Origin: Actinoplanes subtropicus
Lineage (GTDB): Bacteria > Actinomycetota > Actinomycetes > Mycobacteriales > Micromonosporaceae
Direction: 5' to 3'
Assembly: GCF_000721705.1 (NCBI RefSeq)
Contig: NZ_JOJL01000007.1
Location: 1 to 64,000 of the forward strand
Length of the DNA: 64,000 nt
The notes under the pieces were generated by a model, which was not told where the DNA came from, ran no database searches, and saw only the letters and a program-made list of their open reading frames with translations. Shown here in pieces: positions 30,183-39,529 of the stretch; within the stretch, counting starts at the first letter, position 1; each line of letters opens with the position of its first letter. The translations under genes and the position numbers were made by a program.

Positions 30183-32646
30183 CCAGCACGTCGCGCGCCT
30201 TGCTGCCCTCCGAGGGCCCGACGATGTCGCGCTGCTCCATCAGGTCCATCAGGCGGCCGGCCTTCGCGAAACCGACCCGCAGCTTGCGCTGCAGCATCGA
30301 GGTCGAGCCGAACTGACTGGTCACCACCAGCTCGATCGCCTGCAGCAGCAGGTCGAGGTCGTCGCCGATCTCCTCGTCGATCTGCTTCTTCTTGCTCGGC
30401 GGCGCGTCGGTGACGCCCTCGCGGAACTCCGGCTCGCGCTGGTCGCGGCAGAACTTGACGACCGCCGCGATCTCCTTCTCGTCGACCCACGCACCCTGGA
30501 TGCGGGTCGGCTTGGAGGCGCCCATCGGCAGGAAGAGGCCGTCGCCGCGGCCGAGCAGCTTCTCGGCGCCCGGCTGGTCGAGGATGACCCGGCTGTCCGC
30601 GAGCGAGCTCGTCGCGAACGCGAGCCGGGACGGGACGTTGGCCTTGATCAGGCCGGTCACCACGTCGACCGACGGGCGCTGGGTGGCCAGCACGAGGTGG
30701 ATGCCGGCCGCCCGGGCCAGCTGGGTGATCCGGACGACCGAGTCCTCGACGTCGCGCGGGGCGACCATCATCAGGTCGGCGAGCTCGTCGACGATCACCA
30801 GCAGGTACGGGTACGGCTTCATCTCCCGCTCGCTGCCGGGCGGCGCGGTGATCTCGCCGTTGCGCACCTTGCGGTTGAAGTCGTCGATGTGGCGTACGCC
30901 GTTGGCCGCGAGGTCGTCGTAGCGCATGTCCATCTCGCCGACGACCCACTCCAGCGCGTCGGCGGCCTTCTTCGGGTTCGTGACGATCGGCGTGACGAGG
31001 TGCGGGATCCCCTCGTACGCGGTCATCTCCACCCGTTTCGGGTCGACCAGCAGCAGCCGCACCTCGTCCGGCGTGGCCCGGGTCAGCAGCGACACCAGCA
31101 GCGAGTTGAGACACGAGCTCTTGCCCGCACCGGTCGCGCCGGCGATCAGGATGTGCGGCATCTTGGCCAGGTTGGCCACCACGAAGCCGCCCTCGATGTC
31201 CTTCCCGAGGGCGACCACCATCGGGTGATGGTCGCTGGTCGCGGCCCGGGAGCGCAGCACGTCGCCGAGCGAGACGTTCTCCGGGTCGGTGTTCGGGATC
31301 TCCACGCCGACCGCGCTCTTGCCCGGGATCGGGCTGAGGATGCGCACGTCGGCGGACTTCACCGCGTACGCGATGTTGCGGGAGAGCTGGGTGATCCGCT
31401 CGACCTTGACGCCCGGGCCGACCTCGACCTCGTAGCGGGTGACCGTCGGGCCGCGGGTGAAGCCGGTGACCACGGCGTCGACGTTGAACTGGTCGAAGAC
31501 CGTGGCCAGCGCGGCCATCACCTCGTCGTTGGCGCGGCTGCGGGCCTTCGCCGGGGTACCCTCGGCCAGCAGGCTCGGGGGCGGAAGGTGGTAGTCCCCT
31601 TCCAGCGCCGTGATCTCCAACTGCTCGGCGCGGGTCGGCAGCGGCGAGTGGTCCGGCGCGGCCTTTTTCCGACTTTTCGGAATTTTCGGGATCGGGACGA
31701 CGTCATGCTCAATGTCGTCGTTGTCGGAAATTTCGGGTTCGTCGGGCGCCAGCCCGATGTCGGCCAGGGAGCCCTGCCGGCGCCTCGCCGGGCGCCGGGG
31801 CTGGAGCGGCTCGCCGTCCTCGCCGTCCTCGTCGAGGTCTTCCAGGTCGAGATCGATGTCGGGCAGCGGCGCGCGCTCGGTCGAGCGCCCGAGCATGACG
31901 TCGACCAGCAGCATCACCCGCTCGGGGATCCGGTTGATCGGCGTCGCGGTGATCACCAGCAGGCCGAAGACGAACAGCAACACCAGCAGCGGTACGGCGA
32001 CCCAGGCGGTCACCGAACTCTCCAGCACCCCGCCCACGCCGTAGCCGAGCAGGCCGCCCGCCTTGTCCACGGCCAGGTCGTCGGCCGGTTTCTGGGCGAT
32101 GTGCAGCAGCGCCGCGGTGGACAGGATGATCGCGCTCCAGCCGACCAGGCTGCGGCCGCGGTGCTCGGGGTCGCCCGGGCGGCGCATCAGCCGGATCGCG
32201 CCGTAGAGCAGCAGCAGCGGGAGGAACACGGCCAGCCCGCCGAAGAACAGCCGGATCGCGTCGGCCAGCCACTTGCCGACCGGGCCGGCGCTGCCCGCCC
32301 AGACCGCGACCCCGATCAGGATGGCCAGGCCCAGCATGAGCAGGCCGGCGCCGTCGCGGCGATGCTCGGGGTCGATCTCCTTGGCGGTGGCGGCCTGCTT
32401 GCCGACGCCGCGGGCGACCCAGCCGACGCCGTGCGCGACACCCATCCAGAGCGCGCCGATGCCCCGCCCGACGCCACCGGCGACGACGGCGCCCACCGAG
32501 GGACGGGCTCTTCGGACCGGACGGGCGGGCGCGCGCCGGGCCGCGGCCTTGCGCGGTGCCGCCTTCCGGGCACGCGGCGTCGCGGCGCCACGCGTCGACG
32601 TGGCACGGCCCCGGCTCGCCTTCGCCGGCGGAGTTCGGCCCGCCAT
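30130..32646 (-). CDS. ftsK: DNA translocase FtsK/SpoIIIE
   Basis: FtsK pumps DNA at the septum and helps resolve chromosomes. The 838-residue protein has an Ala/Arg/Lys-rich N-terminus, four membrane spans between about 100 and 250, and an acidic linker. The motor domain has Walker A GATGAGKS and Walker B LLVIVDELADLMM. A C-terminal winged gamma domain (QFGSTSMLQRKLRVGFAKAGRLMDLMEQRDIVGP) reads KOPS-type sites. I chose ATG 32646 (MAGRTPPAK), seven bases after TACGGT. It diverges from the ybjN gene across about 70 bp and overlaps the convergent glycosyltransferase gene. Confidence 0.95.
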   Translation of the reverse strand: MAGRTPPAKASRGRATSTRGAATPRARKAAPRKAAARRAPARPVRRARPSVGAVVAGGVGRGIGALWMGVAHGVGWVARGVGKQAATAKEIDPEHRRDGAGLLMLGLAILIGVAVWAGSAGPVGKWLADAIRLFFGGLAVFLPLLLLYGAIRLMRRPGDPEHRGRSLVGWSAIILSTAALLHIAQKPADDLAVDKAGGLLGYGVGGVLESSVTAWVAVPLLVLLFVFGLLVITATPINRIPERVMLLVDVMLGRSTERAPLPDIDLDLEDLDEDGEDGEPLQPRRPARRRQGSLADIGLAPDEPEISDNDDIEHDVVPIPKIPKSRKKAAPDHSPLPTRAEQLEITALEGDYHLPPPSLLAEGTPAKARSRANDEVMAALATVFDQFNVDAVVTGFTRGPTVTRYEVEVGPGVKVERITQLSRNIAYAVKSADVRILSPIPGKSAVGVEIPNTDPENVSLGDVLRSRAATSDHHPMVVALGKDIEGGFVVANLAKMPHILIAGATGAGKSSCLNSLLVSLLTRATPDEVRLLLVDPKRVEMTAYEGIPHLVTPIVTNPKKAADALEWVVGEMDMRYDDLAANGVRHIDDFNRKVRNGEITAPPGSEREMKPYPYLLVIVDELADLMMVAPRDVEDSVVRITQLARAAGIHLVLATQRPSVDVVTGLIKANVPSRLAFATSSLADSRVILDQPGAEKLLGRGDGLFLPMGASKPTRIQGAWVDEKEIAAVVKFCRDQREPEFREGVTDAPPSKKKQIDEEIGDDLDLLLQAIELVVTSQFGSTSMLQRKLRVGFAKAGRLMDLMEQRDIVGPSEGSKARDVLVKPDGLEEALAALRLDD

Positions 32647-32713
32647 GGAATACACCGTAGCGTCGATGGACACCCGGACCGCGCAGGCGCACCGCGGCGT
32701 TACCCTCGATCAA

Positions 32714-33136
32714 GTGCAGGCTCTTACCCATGAACTGATCAAGTCGGTGCTCGACGCGCGTGACTACGCCTACATGGTCGACGAGGACGGTGATGTTCTC
32801 GGCAACTTCCAGGGGAACCTCGTCTACTTCTTCCAGATCGGCGAGAACAACGAGATGCTCCAGGTGCGCGCCATGGTGCAGCACGTCTTCGGGATGGAGG
32901 ACGTGGTGCGGCTCTACGAGTTCTGCAACGCCTGGAACCACGACCGGCTCTGGCCCAAGGCGTACGTGCACGTGCAGGACGACGGCACGGTCAACGTGGT
33001 CGGCGAGGTGATCGCCGACTGGGAGAAGGGCGTCACGGCCGAGCAACTCGATCAGGTGATCGTCTGCGGGATCGCGACGGGTTGCCAGCTTGCCGACGCC
33101 GTCGCCGAACTGAAGCAAAGCCGGCCCACGAACTGA
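32714..33136 (+). CDS. YbjN domain-containing protein
   Basis: The 140-residue protein matches the YbjN family (TIR-chaperone-like fold) in DYAYMVDEDGDVLGNFQGNLVYFFQIGENNEMLQVRAMV and the NAWNHDRLWPKAYVHVQDDGTV segment. E. coli YbjN influences motility and stress responses; the actinobacterial role is unknown. I chose GTG 32714 because TACCCT lies seven bases upstream. An in-frame ATG at 32666 would leave only 19 bp to the divergent ftsK start, too little for two promoters. The 3' end overlaps the opposite-strand DUF2784 gene by 104 bp. Confidence 0.82.
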   Translation: MQALTHELIKSVLDARDYAYMVDEDGDVLGNFQGNLVYFFQIGENNEMLQVRAMVQHVFGMEDVVRLYEFCNAWNHDRLWPKAYVHVQDDGTVNVVGEVIADWEKGVTAEQLDQVIVCGIATGCQLADAVAELKQSRPTN

Positions 33137-33446
33137 GCACCACCACGGCGGCCACGATCTGGGCGGTCCGCTCCTGCCCGTGGGGGTAGAAGACCCCGGC
33201 GACGTGGTTGGCGAGGAAGCCGCCCTCGTGCGCGGGCAGGCCGGCGTGCGCGCGGGCCCGGTCCTCCGCCCAGGTGAGCGGGCAGGGCAGGCTCGCCGCC
33301 ACGACCAGCACGAGCCACGCGGCCGCGGCGACCTGGAACCAGATCAGCCACGGCCAGCGCCACGCGGCGAAGCCGCCGAGCAGTCCCAGGGCCAGGAAAG
33401 CGAAGTGCAGGCCCACGGCGACGTACGCGACGGCTTCGAAGAACAC
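33033..33446 (-). CDS. DUF2784 family membrane protein
   Basis: The 137-residue protein has three to four membrane spans (EAVAYVAVGLHFAFLALGLLGGF, WPWLIWFQVAAAAWLVLVVAASL, QIVAAVVVLSSWAGF) and the family motif CPLTWAEDRARAHAGLP plus FLANHVAG. The family is uncharacterised. The GTG start is six bases after TACCGT, predicting a leaderless message; the open frame extends nine codons upstream. The basic C-terminal tail is encoded antisense to the end of the ybjN gene. Confidence 0.82.
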   Translation of the reverse strand: MFFEAVAYVAVGLHFAFLALGLLGGFAAWRWPWLIWFQVAAAAWLVLVVAASLPCPLTWAEDRARAHAGLPAHEGGFLANHVAGVFYPHGQERTAQIVAAVVVLSSWAGFASVRRRRRQAGNPSRSRRRSPDRVARP

Positions 33447-33452
33447 AACTCC

Positions 33453-33458
33453 ACGGTA
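33453..33458 (-). promoter_or_regulatory. -10 element (TACCGT) for the leaderless DUF2784 gene
   Basis: TACCGT on the minus strand lies exactly six bases before the GTG at 33446. Confidence 0.5.
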
Positions 33459-33495
33459 AGGCGGGACGCCCATCCGCGCCCCGCCCCGGCCGCGG

Positions 33496-35049
33496 TCACG
33501 GGGCGGCGAACCCCAGGGTGTACGCGCCGCTGCCGGCCGAGGCCACGACCACGTACCGGTAGACGCCCGAGCGCAGGTTCGCGCTCAGCGTCTTGTCGCC
33601 GGTCCCGGTGGCCTTGGCCACCGTGCGGAACCCGGTGGCGGTGTGCCGCTGCAGGAACAGGTCGAAGTCGGCGCCGGCGGGGGCGTCAAGGCAGGCGACC
33701 TGCCGGCCGGCGTTGGCCCGGAAGGCGCCGTTGCCCGGGATGGCCTGCGCCTGCCCGGCCCGGTTGAGCGAGCCCTGGGCCTGCACCGGGAGGTTCGCGC
33801 AGGCGTCGGCGGCGTCGGTCGGCGCGGTGCTGGGCTCCTCGGTCGGCGCGGAACTCGGCGGAGTAGAGGCGTCGCCACCGGTCGTCAGCAGCGTCAGGTT
33901 GTTGATCGCCAGGATCTCGTTGACCGGCTGGAAGAACGTCTCGCCGCCGGTCGTGCAGTCGCCCGAGCCGCCGGAGGTGACGCCCTGGGCCTGGTCGCCG
34001 GCGAGCCACGGGCCGCCCGAGTCGCCGGACTCGGCGCACGCGTTGGTCCGGGTCAGGCCGGTGACCGCGCCCTCCGGGTAGACCACCGTCTGGTTCTTCG
34101 CCTCGATGGTGCCGCAGTGCGTGCCGCTGGTGGAGCCGGAGCGGCAGACGGCCGCGCCCACCGGGGCCTCGGTGCTGCCGGCCACCGGCAGCAGGTTGCC
34201 CTTGAAGTCGTTGACGAACGGCTGCAGCGAGTCGCCGTTGGTCACCTGCACGAAGCCCTCGTCGTTGTCGCCCGGGAAGATCGACGCCTTGACCGAGCCC
34301 ATCGCGACCTGGTTCTGGTCGAAGGTCTGGTCGCCGGCGCTGCCGCAGTGCCCGGCGGTCACGAAGCCGCCCTGCACCGCGAAGCCGATCGAGCAGCGCG
34401 CGGTGCCCTCGGCCAGCGAGATGAAGTACGGGTCCGCGCCGTGCAGGTCGGTCCCGGCGAGCGGCTTCGGCGTGGCCGGGCTGGTCAGCACGCTCACCGC
34501 GTCGGTCTTGACGCCGGCCTCCGCGGCCAGGCTCTTCGCCGCCGCGGTCCGGCCTGGCTTGGCCACCACGACCAGCTTGTTGGTCTTGACGTCGACGTAC
34601 CAGCCGGACACCCCGGCAGCGTCGGCGCGTACCGCGTCGAGCTTCTCCTTCGCCGCGTCGAGCGTCTGCTCGCTCCGCTTGACCATGACCGGCACCGCGC
34701 CGGCCGCGCGTACGGCGTCGGCCGCGCCCGCGTTGGTCACCGCGACCTTCAGGGTGGTGCCGTCGGTCGCCAGCCACGCGCCGCCGAAGTCCGAACCGGT
34801 CTTCGCCGCAAGCGTGGCCGAGACCCCGCTGGCCCATTTCGCGCGCTTGAGCCGGGCCGTCGCCTGATCGCCGTCCAGCCCGAGGTCGCGCTGCATGGCC
34901 GCGAGAATCTGCGGAGCCACGCCGGACCTGGTGGACGCCGGCTTGGTGGACGACGGCGTCGTGCCGGCCATCGAGGGCAGGGTGAACGCCACCGCTGCCC
35001 CGGCGGCCGCCACGACCGCCGCCGCCACGGCGATCCGTCTGCGCTGCAT
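33496..35049 (-). CDS. Secreted streptogrisin-like serine protease (S1E) with pro-domain and PPC domain
   Basis: The 517-residue preproprotein has a signal peptide (1-29), an alpha-lytic-type pro-domain (about 45-198) that acts as folding catalyst, and a chymotrypsin-fold protease domain. The triad is His234 (TAGHC), an Asp in GDNDEG (261-263) and Ser344 (GDSGGPW); paired Cys residues suggest disulfides. A Thr/Pro/Ser-rich linker (392-415) leads to a C-terminal pre-peptidase-type PPC domain (GADFDLFLQRHTATGF...). ATG after GGGGAG. It is an extracellular scavenging protease typical of filamentous actinobacteria. Confidence 0.93.
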   Translation of the reverse strand: MQRRRIAVAAAVVAAAGAAVAFTLPSMAGTTPSSTKPASTRSGVAPQILAAMQRDLGLDGDQATARLKRAKWASGVSATLAAKTGSDFGGAWLATDGTTLKVAVTNAGAADAVRAAGAVPVMVKRSEQTLDAAKEKLDAVRADAAGVSGWYVDVKTNKLVVVAKPGRTAAAKSLAAEAGVKTDAVSVLTSPATPKPLAGTDLHGADPYFISLAEGTARCSIGFAVQGGFVTAGHCGSAGDQTFDQNQVAMGSVKASIFPGDNDEGFVQVTNGDSLQPFVNDFKGNLLPVAGSTEAPVGAAVCRSGSTSGTHCGTIEAKNQTVVYPEGAVTGLTRTNACAESGDSGGPWLAGDQAQGVTSGGSGDCTTGGETFFQPVNEILAINNLTLLTTGGDASTPPSSAPTEEPSTAPTDAADACANLPVQAQGSLNRAGQAQAIPGNGAFRANAGRQVACLDAPAGADFDLFLQRHTATGFRTVAKATGTGDKTLSANLRSGVYRYVVVASAGSGAYTLGFAAP

Positions 35050-35126
35050 CTGAGGAACTCCCCTCGCCACGGGGTGCCGTGGGGGCGGCACCGTGACAAG
35101 AGGTACGGACGAAGCGGACGGAAGGT

Positions 35127-36815
35127 TCAGACCTCGACGACGGTCGGCACAATCATCGGCCGGCGTCGATACGCGTCGTTCACCCAGCGGCCCACCGTAC
35201 GCCGCACGACCTGCTGCAACTGGTGGGTGTCGGTGATGCCGTCCTCGGCCGACCTGTGCAGCGCGGCGGTGAGCAACGGGATGACCGGGCTGAACGCCTG
35301 CGGGTCCTCGGAGAAGCCCTTCGCGGAGATGTTCGGCTCGCCGACCACCTTGCCGGTCACCGAGTCGATCACCACGGTGGCCGAGATGAAGCCGCCGTCG
35401 CCGAGGATCCGCCGCTCGGTGAGCAGCGACTCGCTGACGTCGCCGACCGCGAGGCCGTCCACGTACACGTAGCGGTTGGCCACCCGGCCGACGTGCCGCG
35501 CGTGCCCCTCGACCAGGTCGACCACGTCGCCGTCCTCGCAGAGCACCACCCGGTCGGCCGCCACGCCCGACTCGATGCCGAGCTGGGCGTGCGCGCGCAG
35601 GTGCCGCCACTCGCCGTGCACCGGCATGAGGTTGCTCGGGCGTACCACGTTGAGCAGGAACAACAGTTCGCCGGCCGGCGCGTGGCCGGAGACGTGCACC
35701 TTCGCGGTCTCCTTGTGGACCACCGTGGCGCCGGCCCGGGAGAGCCGGTTGATCACCCGGTAGACCGAGGTCTCGTTGCCCGGCACCAGCGAGCTGGCCA
35801 GCACGACGGTGTCGCCCGGTTCGATGGTGATGTGCCGGTGGTCGCCGGTCGCCATCCGGCCGAGCGCGCTCATCGGCTCACCCTGCGACCCGGTGGACAT
35901 GAAGACGATCTCGTCGCCCGGCAGGTTGGTCGCCTCGTCCAGGCTGACCAGCAGGCCGTCCGGGATGTGCAGCAGGCCGAGGTCGCGGGCGATGCCCATG
36001 TTGCGGACCATCGAGCGGCCGATCAGCGCGACCTTGCGGTCGTACTCCCAGGCGGCGTCCATCACCTGCTGGACGCGGTGCACGTGCGAGGCGAAGCTGG
36101 CCACGATGATCCGGCCGCGGGCCTTGCCGAAGATCGAGCTGAGCACCGGGCCGATGTCCCGCTCGGGGGCCACGAAGCCGGGCACCTCGGCGTTGGTCGA
36201 GTCGGACAGCAGCAGGTCGACGCCCTCGGCGCCGAGCCGGGCGAAGCCGGCCAGGTCGGTGATCCGGCCGTCCAGCGGCACCTGGTCCATCTTGAAGTCG
36301 CCGGTGTGCAGCACCAGGCCGGCCGGCGTCCGCACGGCCACCGCCAGCGCGTCCGGGATGGAGTGGTTGACCGCGAAGAACTCGCACTCGAACGGCCCGA
36401 GCCGCTCGGTCTGCCCCTCGCGCACGGTCAGCGTGTACGGGTCGAGGCGCCGCTCGGCCAGCTTGGCCTCGACCAGCGCCAGCGTGAACTCCGAGCCGAC
36501 CAGCGGGATGTCCGCCTTGTGCGCCAGCAGGTACGGCACGGCGCCGATGTGGTCCTCGTGGCCGTGGGTGAGCACGATCGCCTGGACGTCATCCAGCCGG
36601 CCGAGGATCGGGGTGAAGTCGGGCAGGATGAGATCGACGCCGGGCTGCTCGACGTCGGGGAAGAGCACCCCGCAGTCGATGATCAGCAGCTTGCCGTCGA
36701 ACTCGAGCACGGTCATGTTGCGGCCGATGGCCCCGAGGCCGCCGAGCGGGATGACGCGCAGGGCGCCTTCCGGCAGCGGCGGTGGTGGATCCAGCTCCAT
36801 ATGGGCTTGACTCAT
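35127..36815 (-). CDS. rnj: Ribonuclease J
   Basis: RNase J is a metallo-beta-lactamase/beta-CASP nuclease with 5' exonuclease and endonuclease activity in mRNA turnover and rRNA processing. The 562-residue protein has the zinc motif HGHEDH (84-89), then a further His (NHSIPD), Asp (HTGDFK), the beta-CASP segment SDSTNAEVPGF and the C-terminal HVSGHA. It lies 15 bp downstream of dapA on the same strand, the order seen in mycobacteria. The start ATG follows an AGAAAGA stretch. Confidence 0.95.
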   Translation of the reverse strand: MSQAHMELDPPPPLPEGALRVIPLGGLGAIGRNMTVLEFDGKLLIIDCGVLFPDVEQPGVDLILPDFTPILGRLDDVQAIVLTHGHEDHIGAVPYLLAHKADIPLVGSEFTLALVEAKLAERRLDPYTLTVREGQTERLGPFECEFFAVNHSIPDALAVAVRTPAGLVLHTGDFKMDQVPLDGRITDLAGFARLGAEGVDLLLSDSTNAEVPGFVAPERDIGPVLSSIFGKARGRIIVASFASHVHRVQQVMDAAWEYDRKVALIGRSMVRNMGIARDLGLLHIPDGLLVSLDEATNLPGDEIVFMSTGSQGEPMSALGRMATGDHRHITIEPGDTVVLASSLVPGNETSVYRVINRLSRAGATVVHKETAKVHVSGHAPAGELLFLLNVVRPSNLMPVHGEWRHLRAHAQLGIESGVAADRVVLCEDGDVVDLVEGHARHVGRVANRYVYVDGLAVGDVSESLLTERRILGDGGFISATVVIDSVTGKVVGEPNISAKGFSEDPQAFSPVIPLLTAALHRSAEDGITDTHQLQQVVRRTVGRWVNDAYRRRPMIVPTVVEV

Positions 36816-36830
36816 TCGCGTCTTTCTCGA

Positions 36831-37724
36831 TCAGAGGACGATGCCGGCTTTCGCCGCGTCCTCGCGCAACTGGTTCAGTTCTTCGTCGCCGGCGTCGACC
36901 AGCGGGGACCGCACCGGGCCGGCGGGCAGGCCGCGGGCACGCAGGCCGGCCTTCACCAGCATGGTGCCGGGCGCCCGGAAGATGCCGGTGAACAGCGGCA
37001 ACGCCTGCCGGTGCAGGGTCAGGGCGGCGGCGACGTCGCCGCGCTCGTACGCCTCGATCATGTCTTTGGCGATCGGCCCGGTGAAATGGGTGGACGTGCC
37101 GACCAGCCCGACCCCGCCGATCGACAGCAGCGGCAGGGTCGCCGCGTCGTCACCGGAGTAGTAGGCGAGATCGGTGCGGCTGGTGACCCAGGAGGAGGCG
37201 ACGAGGTCGCCCTTGGCGTCCTTGACCGCGACGATCCGCTCGTGCTCGGCGATCCGGCACATGGTCTCGGTGGCGATCGCCGTGCCGGCCCGGTGCGGGA
37301 TGTCGTAGACGATGATCGGCAGGTCGGTCGCCTCGGCCACGGTCCGGAAATGCTTGGCCACGCCGGCCTGCGGCGGTTTGTTGTAATACGGCGTCACCAC
37401 GAGCAGGCCGTGCGCGCCCGCCTTCTGCGCGGCATGCGCCAGCTCGACGGTGTGCGCCGTGTTGTTGGTGCCGACCCCGGCCACCACCCGGGCCCGGTCG
37501 CCGACCGCCTCGATCACCGCGCGGAGCAGCGTCTCCTTCTCCGCGTCGGTGGTGGTCGGGGACTCGCCGGTGGTGCCGCTGATCACGAGCGCGTCGTTGC
37601 GCTGCTCGTCGACCAGGTAGGTGGCCAGTTTCGCCGCGCCCTCGACGTCGAGGGAGCCGTCCGGGGCGAACGGGGTGACCATGGCGGTCAGCAGCCGTCC
37701 GAAGGGTCGCGGGTCGTGCGTCAT
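36831..37724 (-). CDS. dapA: 4-hydroxy-tetrahydrodipicolinate synthase
   Basis: DapA condenses pyruvate with aspartate semialdehyde in lysine and diaminopimelate synthesis. The 297-residue TIM barrel shows GTTGESPTTTDAEK, the tyrosine in IIVYDIPHR and the Schiff-base lysine in IVAVKDAKGD. I chose ATG 37724 because TAGGTT is exactly six bases upstream, giving a leaderless message; a GTG two codons earlier would fall inside that spacer. It leads dapA-rnj. Its pathway partner dapB is about 10 kb away on the same strand. Confidence 0.95.
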   Translation of the reverse strand: MTHDPRPFGRLLTAMVTPFAPDGSLDVEGAAKLATYLVDEQRNDALVISGTTGESPTTTDAEKETLLRAVIEAVGDRARVVAGVGTNNTAHTVELAHAAQKAGAHGLLVVTPYYNKPPQAGVAKHFRTVAEATDLPIIVYDIPHRAGTAIATETMCRIAEHERIVAVKDAKGDLVASSWVTSRTDLAYYSGDDAATLPLLSIGGVGLVGTSTHFTGPIAKDMIEAYERGDVAAALTLHRQALPLFTGIFRAPGTMLVKAGLRARGLPAGPVRSPLVDAGDEELNQLREDAAKAGIVL

Positions 37725-37730
37725 ACCCAC

Positions 37731-37736
37731 AACCTA
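37731..37736 (-). promoter_or_regulatory. -10 element (TAGGTT) for leaderless dapA
   Basis: TAGGTT on the minus strand lies exactly six bases before the dapA ATG. Confidence 0.6.
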
Positions 37737-37749
37737 TCGGACGGGCCGG

Positions 37750-38268
37750 TCAGACGTAGAAAGCGGTGAACGGGGCCCAGGGCAGGTTACGCAGCACGCT
37801 CCAGACGCCCCAGACCGCCACGAATGCGATCATCGTACGCGGACCGACGGTGAGCTGCGGCAGCTTCCAGTTGAAGAGCCGCTTCCCGGCCCAGGCGACG
37901 TACATGTACAGCAGGAACGGCACCGCGAATGTGAAGATCGCGTGGTGCCGGGCGGCGGCCGGGATGTTGCCGTGCAGCAGATACCACGCGGCGCGGGTGC
38001 CGCCGCAGCCCGGGCAGACGAAGCCGGTGGTGTATTTCAGCAGGCAGGTCGGGGCGTCGCCGGCGCCCGCCTCGGTCGGGTGGGTGGCCAGCGTGTAACC
38101 GATCGAGCCGGACATGCAGACCAGCATCGCGACCGGCGCGGCCCAGACCGGCGACCTGGTCCAGGCGCGCTGGACGAACCGGGTGACCACGTCGGGCCGG
38201 GGCGCCGCCCACTCCGGAGGCAGGGCCGGACCCTGCATGGGCTCATCTGCCAGGGTCATGAGCGTCAC
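37750..38268 (-). CDS. DUF2752 family membrane protein
   Basis: The 172-residue protein has four membrane spans and the family signature around the second: CLLKYTTGFVCPGCGGTRAAWYLLHGNIPAA, with the CPGCGGTR motif. DUF2752 is of unknown function. I use the GTG at 38268, whose GTGA overlaps the ycaQ-like stop and suggests translational coupling; ATG 38259, three codons later, is an alternative. It forms a pair with the upstream glycosylase-like gene. Confidence 0.82.
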   Translation of the reverse strand: MTLMTLADEPMQGPALPPEWAAPRPDVVTRFVQRAWTRSPVWAAPVAMLVCMSGSIGYTLATHPTEAGAGDAPTCLLKYTTGFVCPGCGGTRAAWYLLHGNIPAAARHHAIFTFAVPFLLYMYVAWAGKRLFNWKLPQLTVGPRTMIAFVAVWGVWSVLRNLPWAPFTAFYV

Positions 38269-39482
38269 GGTACACCGGCGAGGGCAGCACCCAGCGGGCC
38301 CGCGAAGTCGCCCTTGATCGGAGCCGCGATCGTCTCCAGCCCGAGCCAACCGGCCAGCCGGTGCAGCTCGGCCGCCAGGTGGACAGCGGTCTCCTCCTGA
38401 TCCGCGGCCGGCTCCAGCCACGCGGCCGGGATCTGCAACACGCCGGCCTTCCGGTCGGCCTTCAGATCGACCCGGGCCGCAAACCGATCACCGAGCAGGA
38501 ACGGCAGGACGTAGTAGCCGTAGAGCCGCTGCGGCGCGGGCACATATATCTCGATACGATAGGACAAATCGAACAGTCGCTCGGTGCGGCCGCGCTCCCA
38601 GATCAACGGGTCGAAGGGGCTCACCAGGGTCGACGCCTTCACCCAGCGCGGGACCTTGGCCGCGCTGTGCAGGTAGGCCGGGGCACGCCAGCCCCGCACG
38701 CTGACCGGAATGAGCACCTTGTCCTCGACGAGCTCCGAGATCGCCTGCTTGAAGCCGTCGACCGGCAGCCGGAAGTAGTCCCGGATCTCCGGCTCGGCCG
38801 CCACCCCCAGCGCCCGGGCGGACATCTCGACCAGCGCCCGGATCGCATCCGGATACGCCGGGGTCGGCGCCTCCAGCACCGCCGCGGGCAAGACGCGAGA
38901 AGGCAGGTCGTAGCGGCGGGCGAAGGACGTCGTCCGCTCGGCCGCGGTCACCTGACCGGTGTAGAACAGCCACTCCAGGGCCTGTTTCACCACCGACCAG
39001 TTCCACCCCCAGTGGTCCTTGCGGCGGGGCGCGTCGTGCTCGATCTCGGCGGCCGTGATCGGGCCCCGGCCGCGCACCTCGTCGAGCACCCAGGCGACCA
39101 GCTCGGGCTGCTCGGCCGCCAACCGTCGCATGTTGCCCCAGGCGAAATCGGCCGCCCGGGCCATCCGCCAGCGGAACAGCGGCTGCAGGTCGGTGGTGAT
39201 CAGCGAGGCCTCGTGGCCCCAGAACTCGAACAGCTCGCGGGGCTTGCGGTAGGCGGCCCGCTCCAGCAGCTCGACCGGATAGGGCCCCAGGCGGCTGTAG
39301 AGCGGCATGAAGTGGGCGCGCTGCAACACATTCACCGAATCCATCTGGATCAGGTGCAGCCGGCGCAGCACGCGGCGCAGGTGGCGCATATCCGTGCTGC
39401 CGCCCGGCCGTGGATCAGTGAAGCCCTGGGCCGCCAGCGCGATGCGCCGGGCCTGGCTGACGGAGAGCGATTCGGGTGCCAT
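38265..39482 (-). CDS. YcaQ/AlkX-like winged-helix DNA glycosylase (HTH_42 family)
   Basis: This family of tandem winged helices includes E. coli YcaQ and Streptomyces AlkZ, which unhook DNA interstrand crosslinks and repair bulky alkylation. The 405-residue protein keeps the catalytic QMD motif in LHLIQMDSVNVLQRAH and the EFWGHEAS segment. I base the activity call on these, and the crosslink specificity is inference. The start ATG lies eight bases after TAACGT. It diverges from a GNAT gene and is coupled to DUF2752 downstream. Confidence 0.85.
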   Translation of the reverse strand: MAPESLSVSQARRIALAAQGFTDPRPGGSTDMRHLRRVLRRLHLIQMDSVNVLQRAHFMPLYSRLGPYPVELLERAAYRKPRELFEFWGHEASLITTDLQPLFRWRMARAADFAWGNMRRLAAEQPELVAWVLDEVRGRGPITAAEIEHDAPRRKDHWGWNWSVVKQALEWLFYTGQVTAAERTTSFARRYDLPSRVLPAAVLEAPTPAYPDAIRALVEMSARALGVAAEPEIRDYFRLPVDGFKQAISELVEDKVLIPVSVRGWRAPAYLHSAAKVPRWVKASTLVSPFDPLIWERGRTERLFDLSYRIEIYVPAPQRLYGYYVLPFLLGDRFAARVDLKADRKAGVLQIPAAWLEPAADQEETAVHLAAELHRLAGWLGLETIAAPIKGDFAGPLGAALAGVP

Positions 39483-39517
39483 CGACCCGCACGTTAGAGG
39501 AGGGGTACGACAAAAAG

Positions 39518-39523
39518 TAGGCT
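39518..39523 (+). promoter_or_regulatory. -10 element (TAGGCT) for the leaderless GNAT gene
   Basis: TAGGCT ends exactly six bases before the ATG at 39530. Confidence 0.6.
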
Positions 39524-39529
39524 CCTCGC

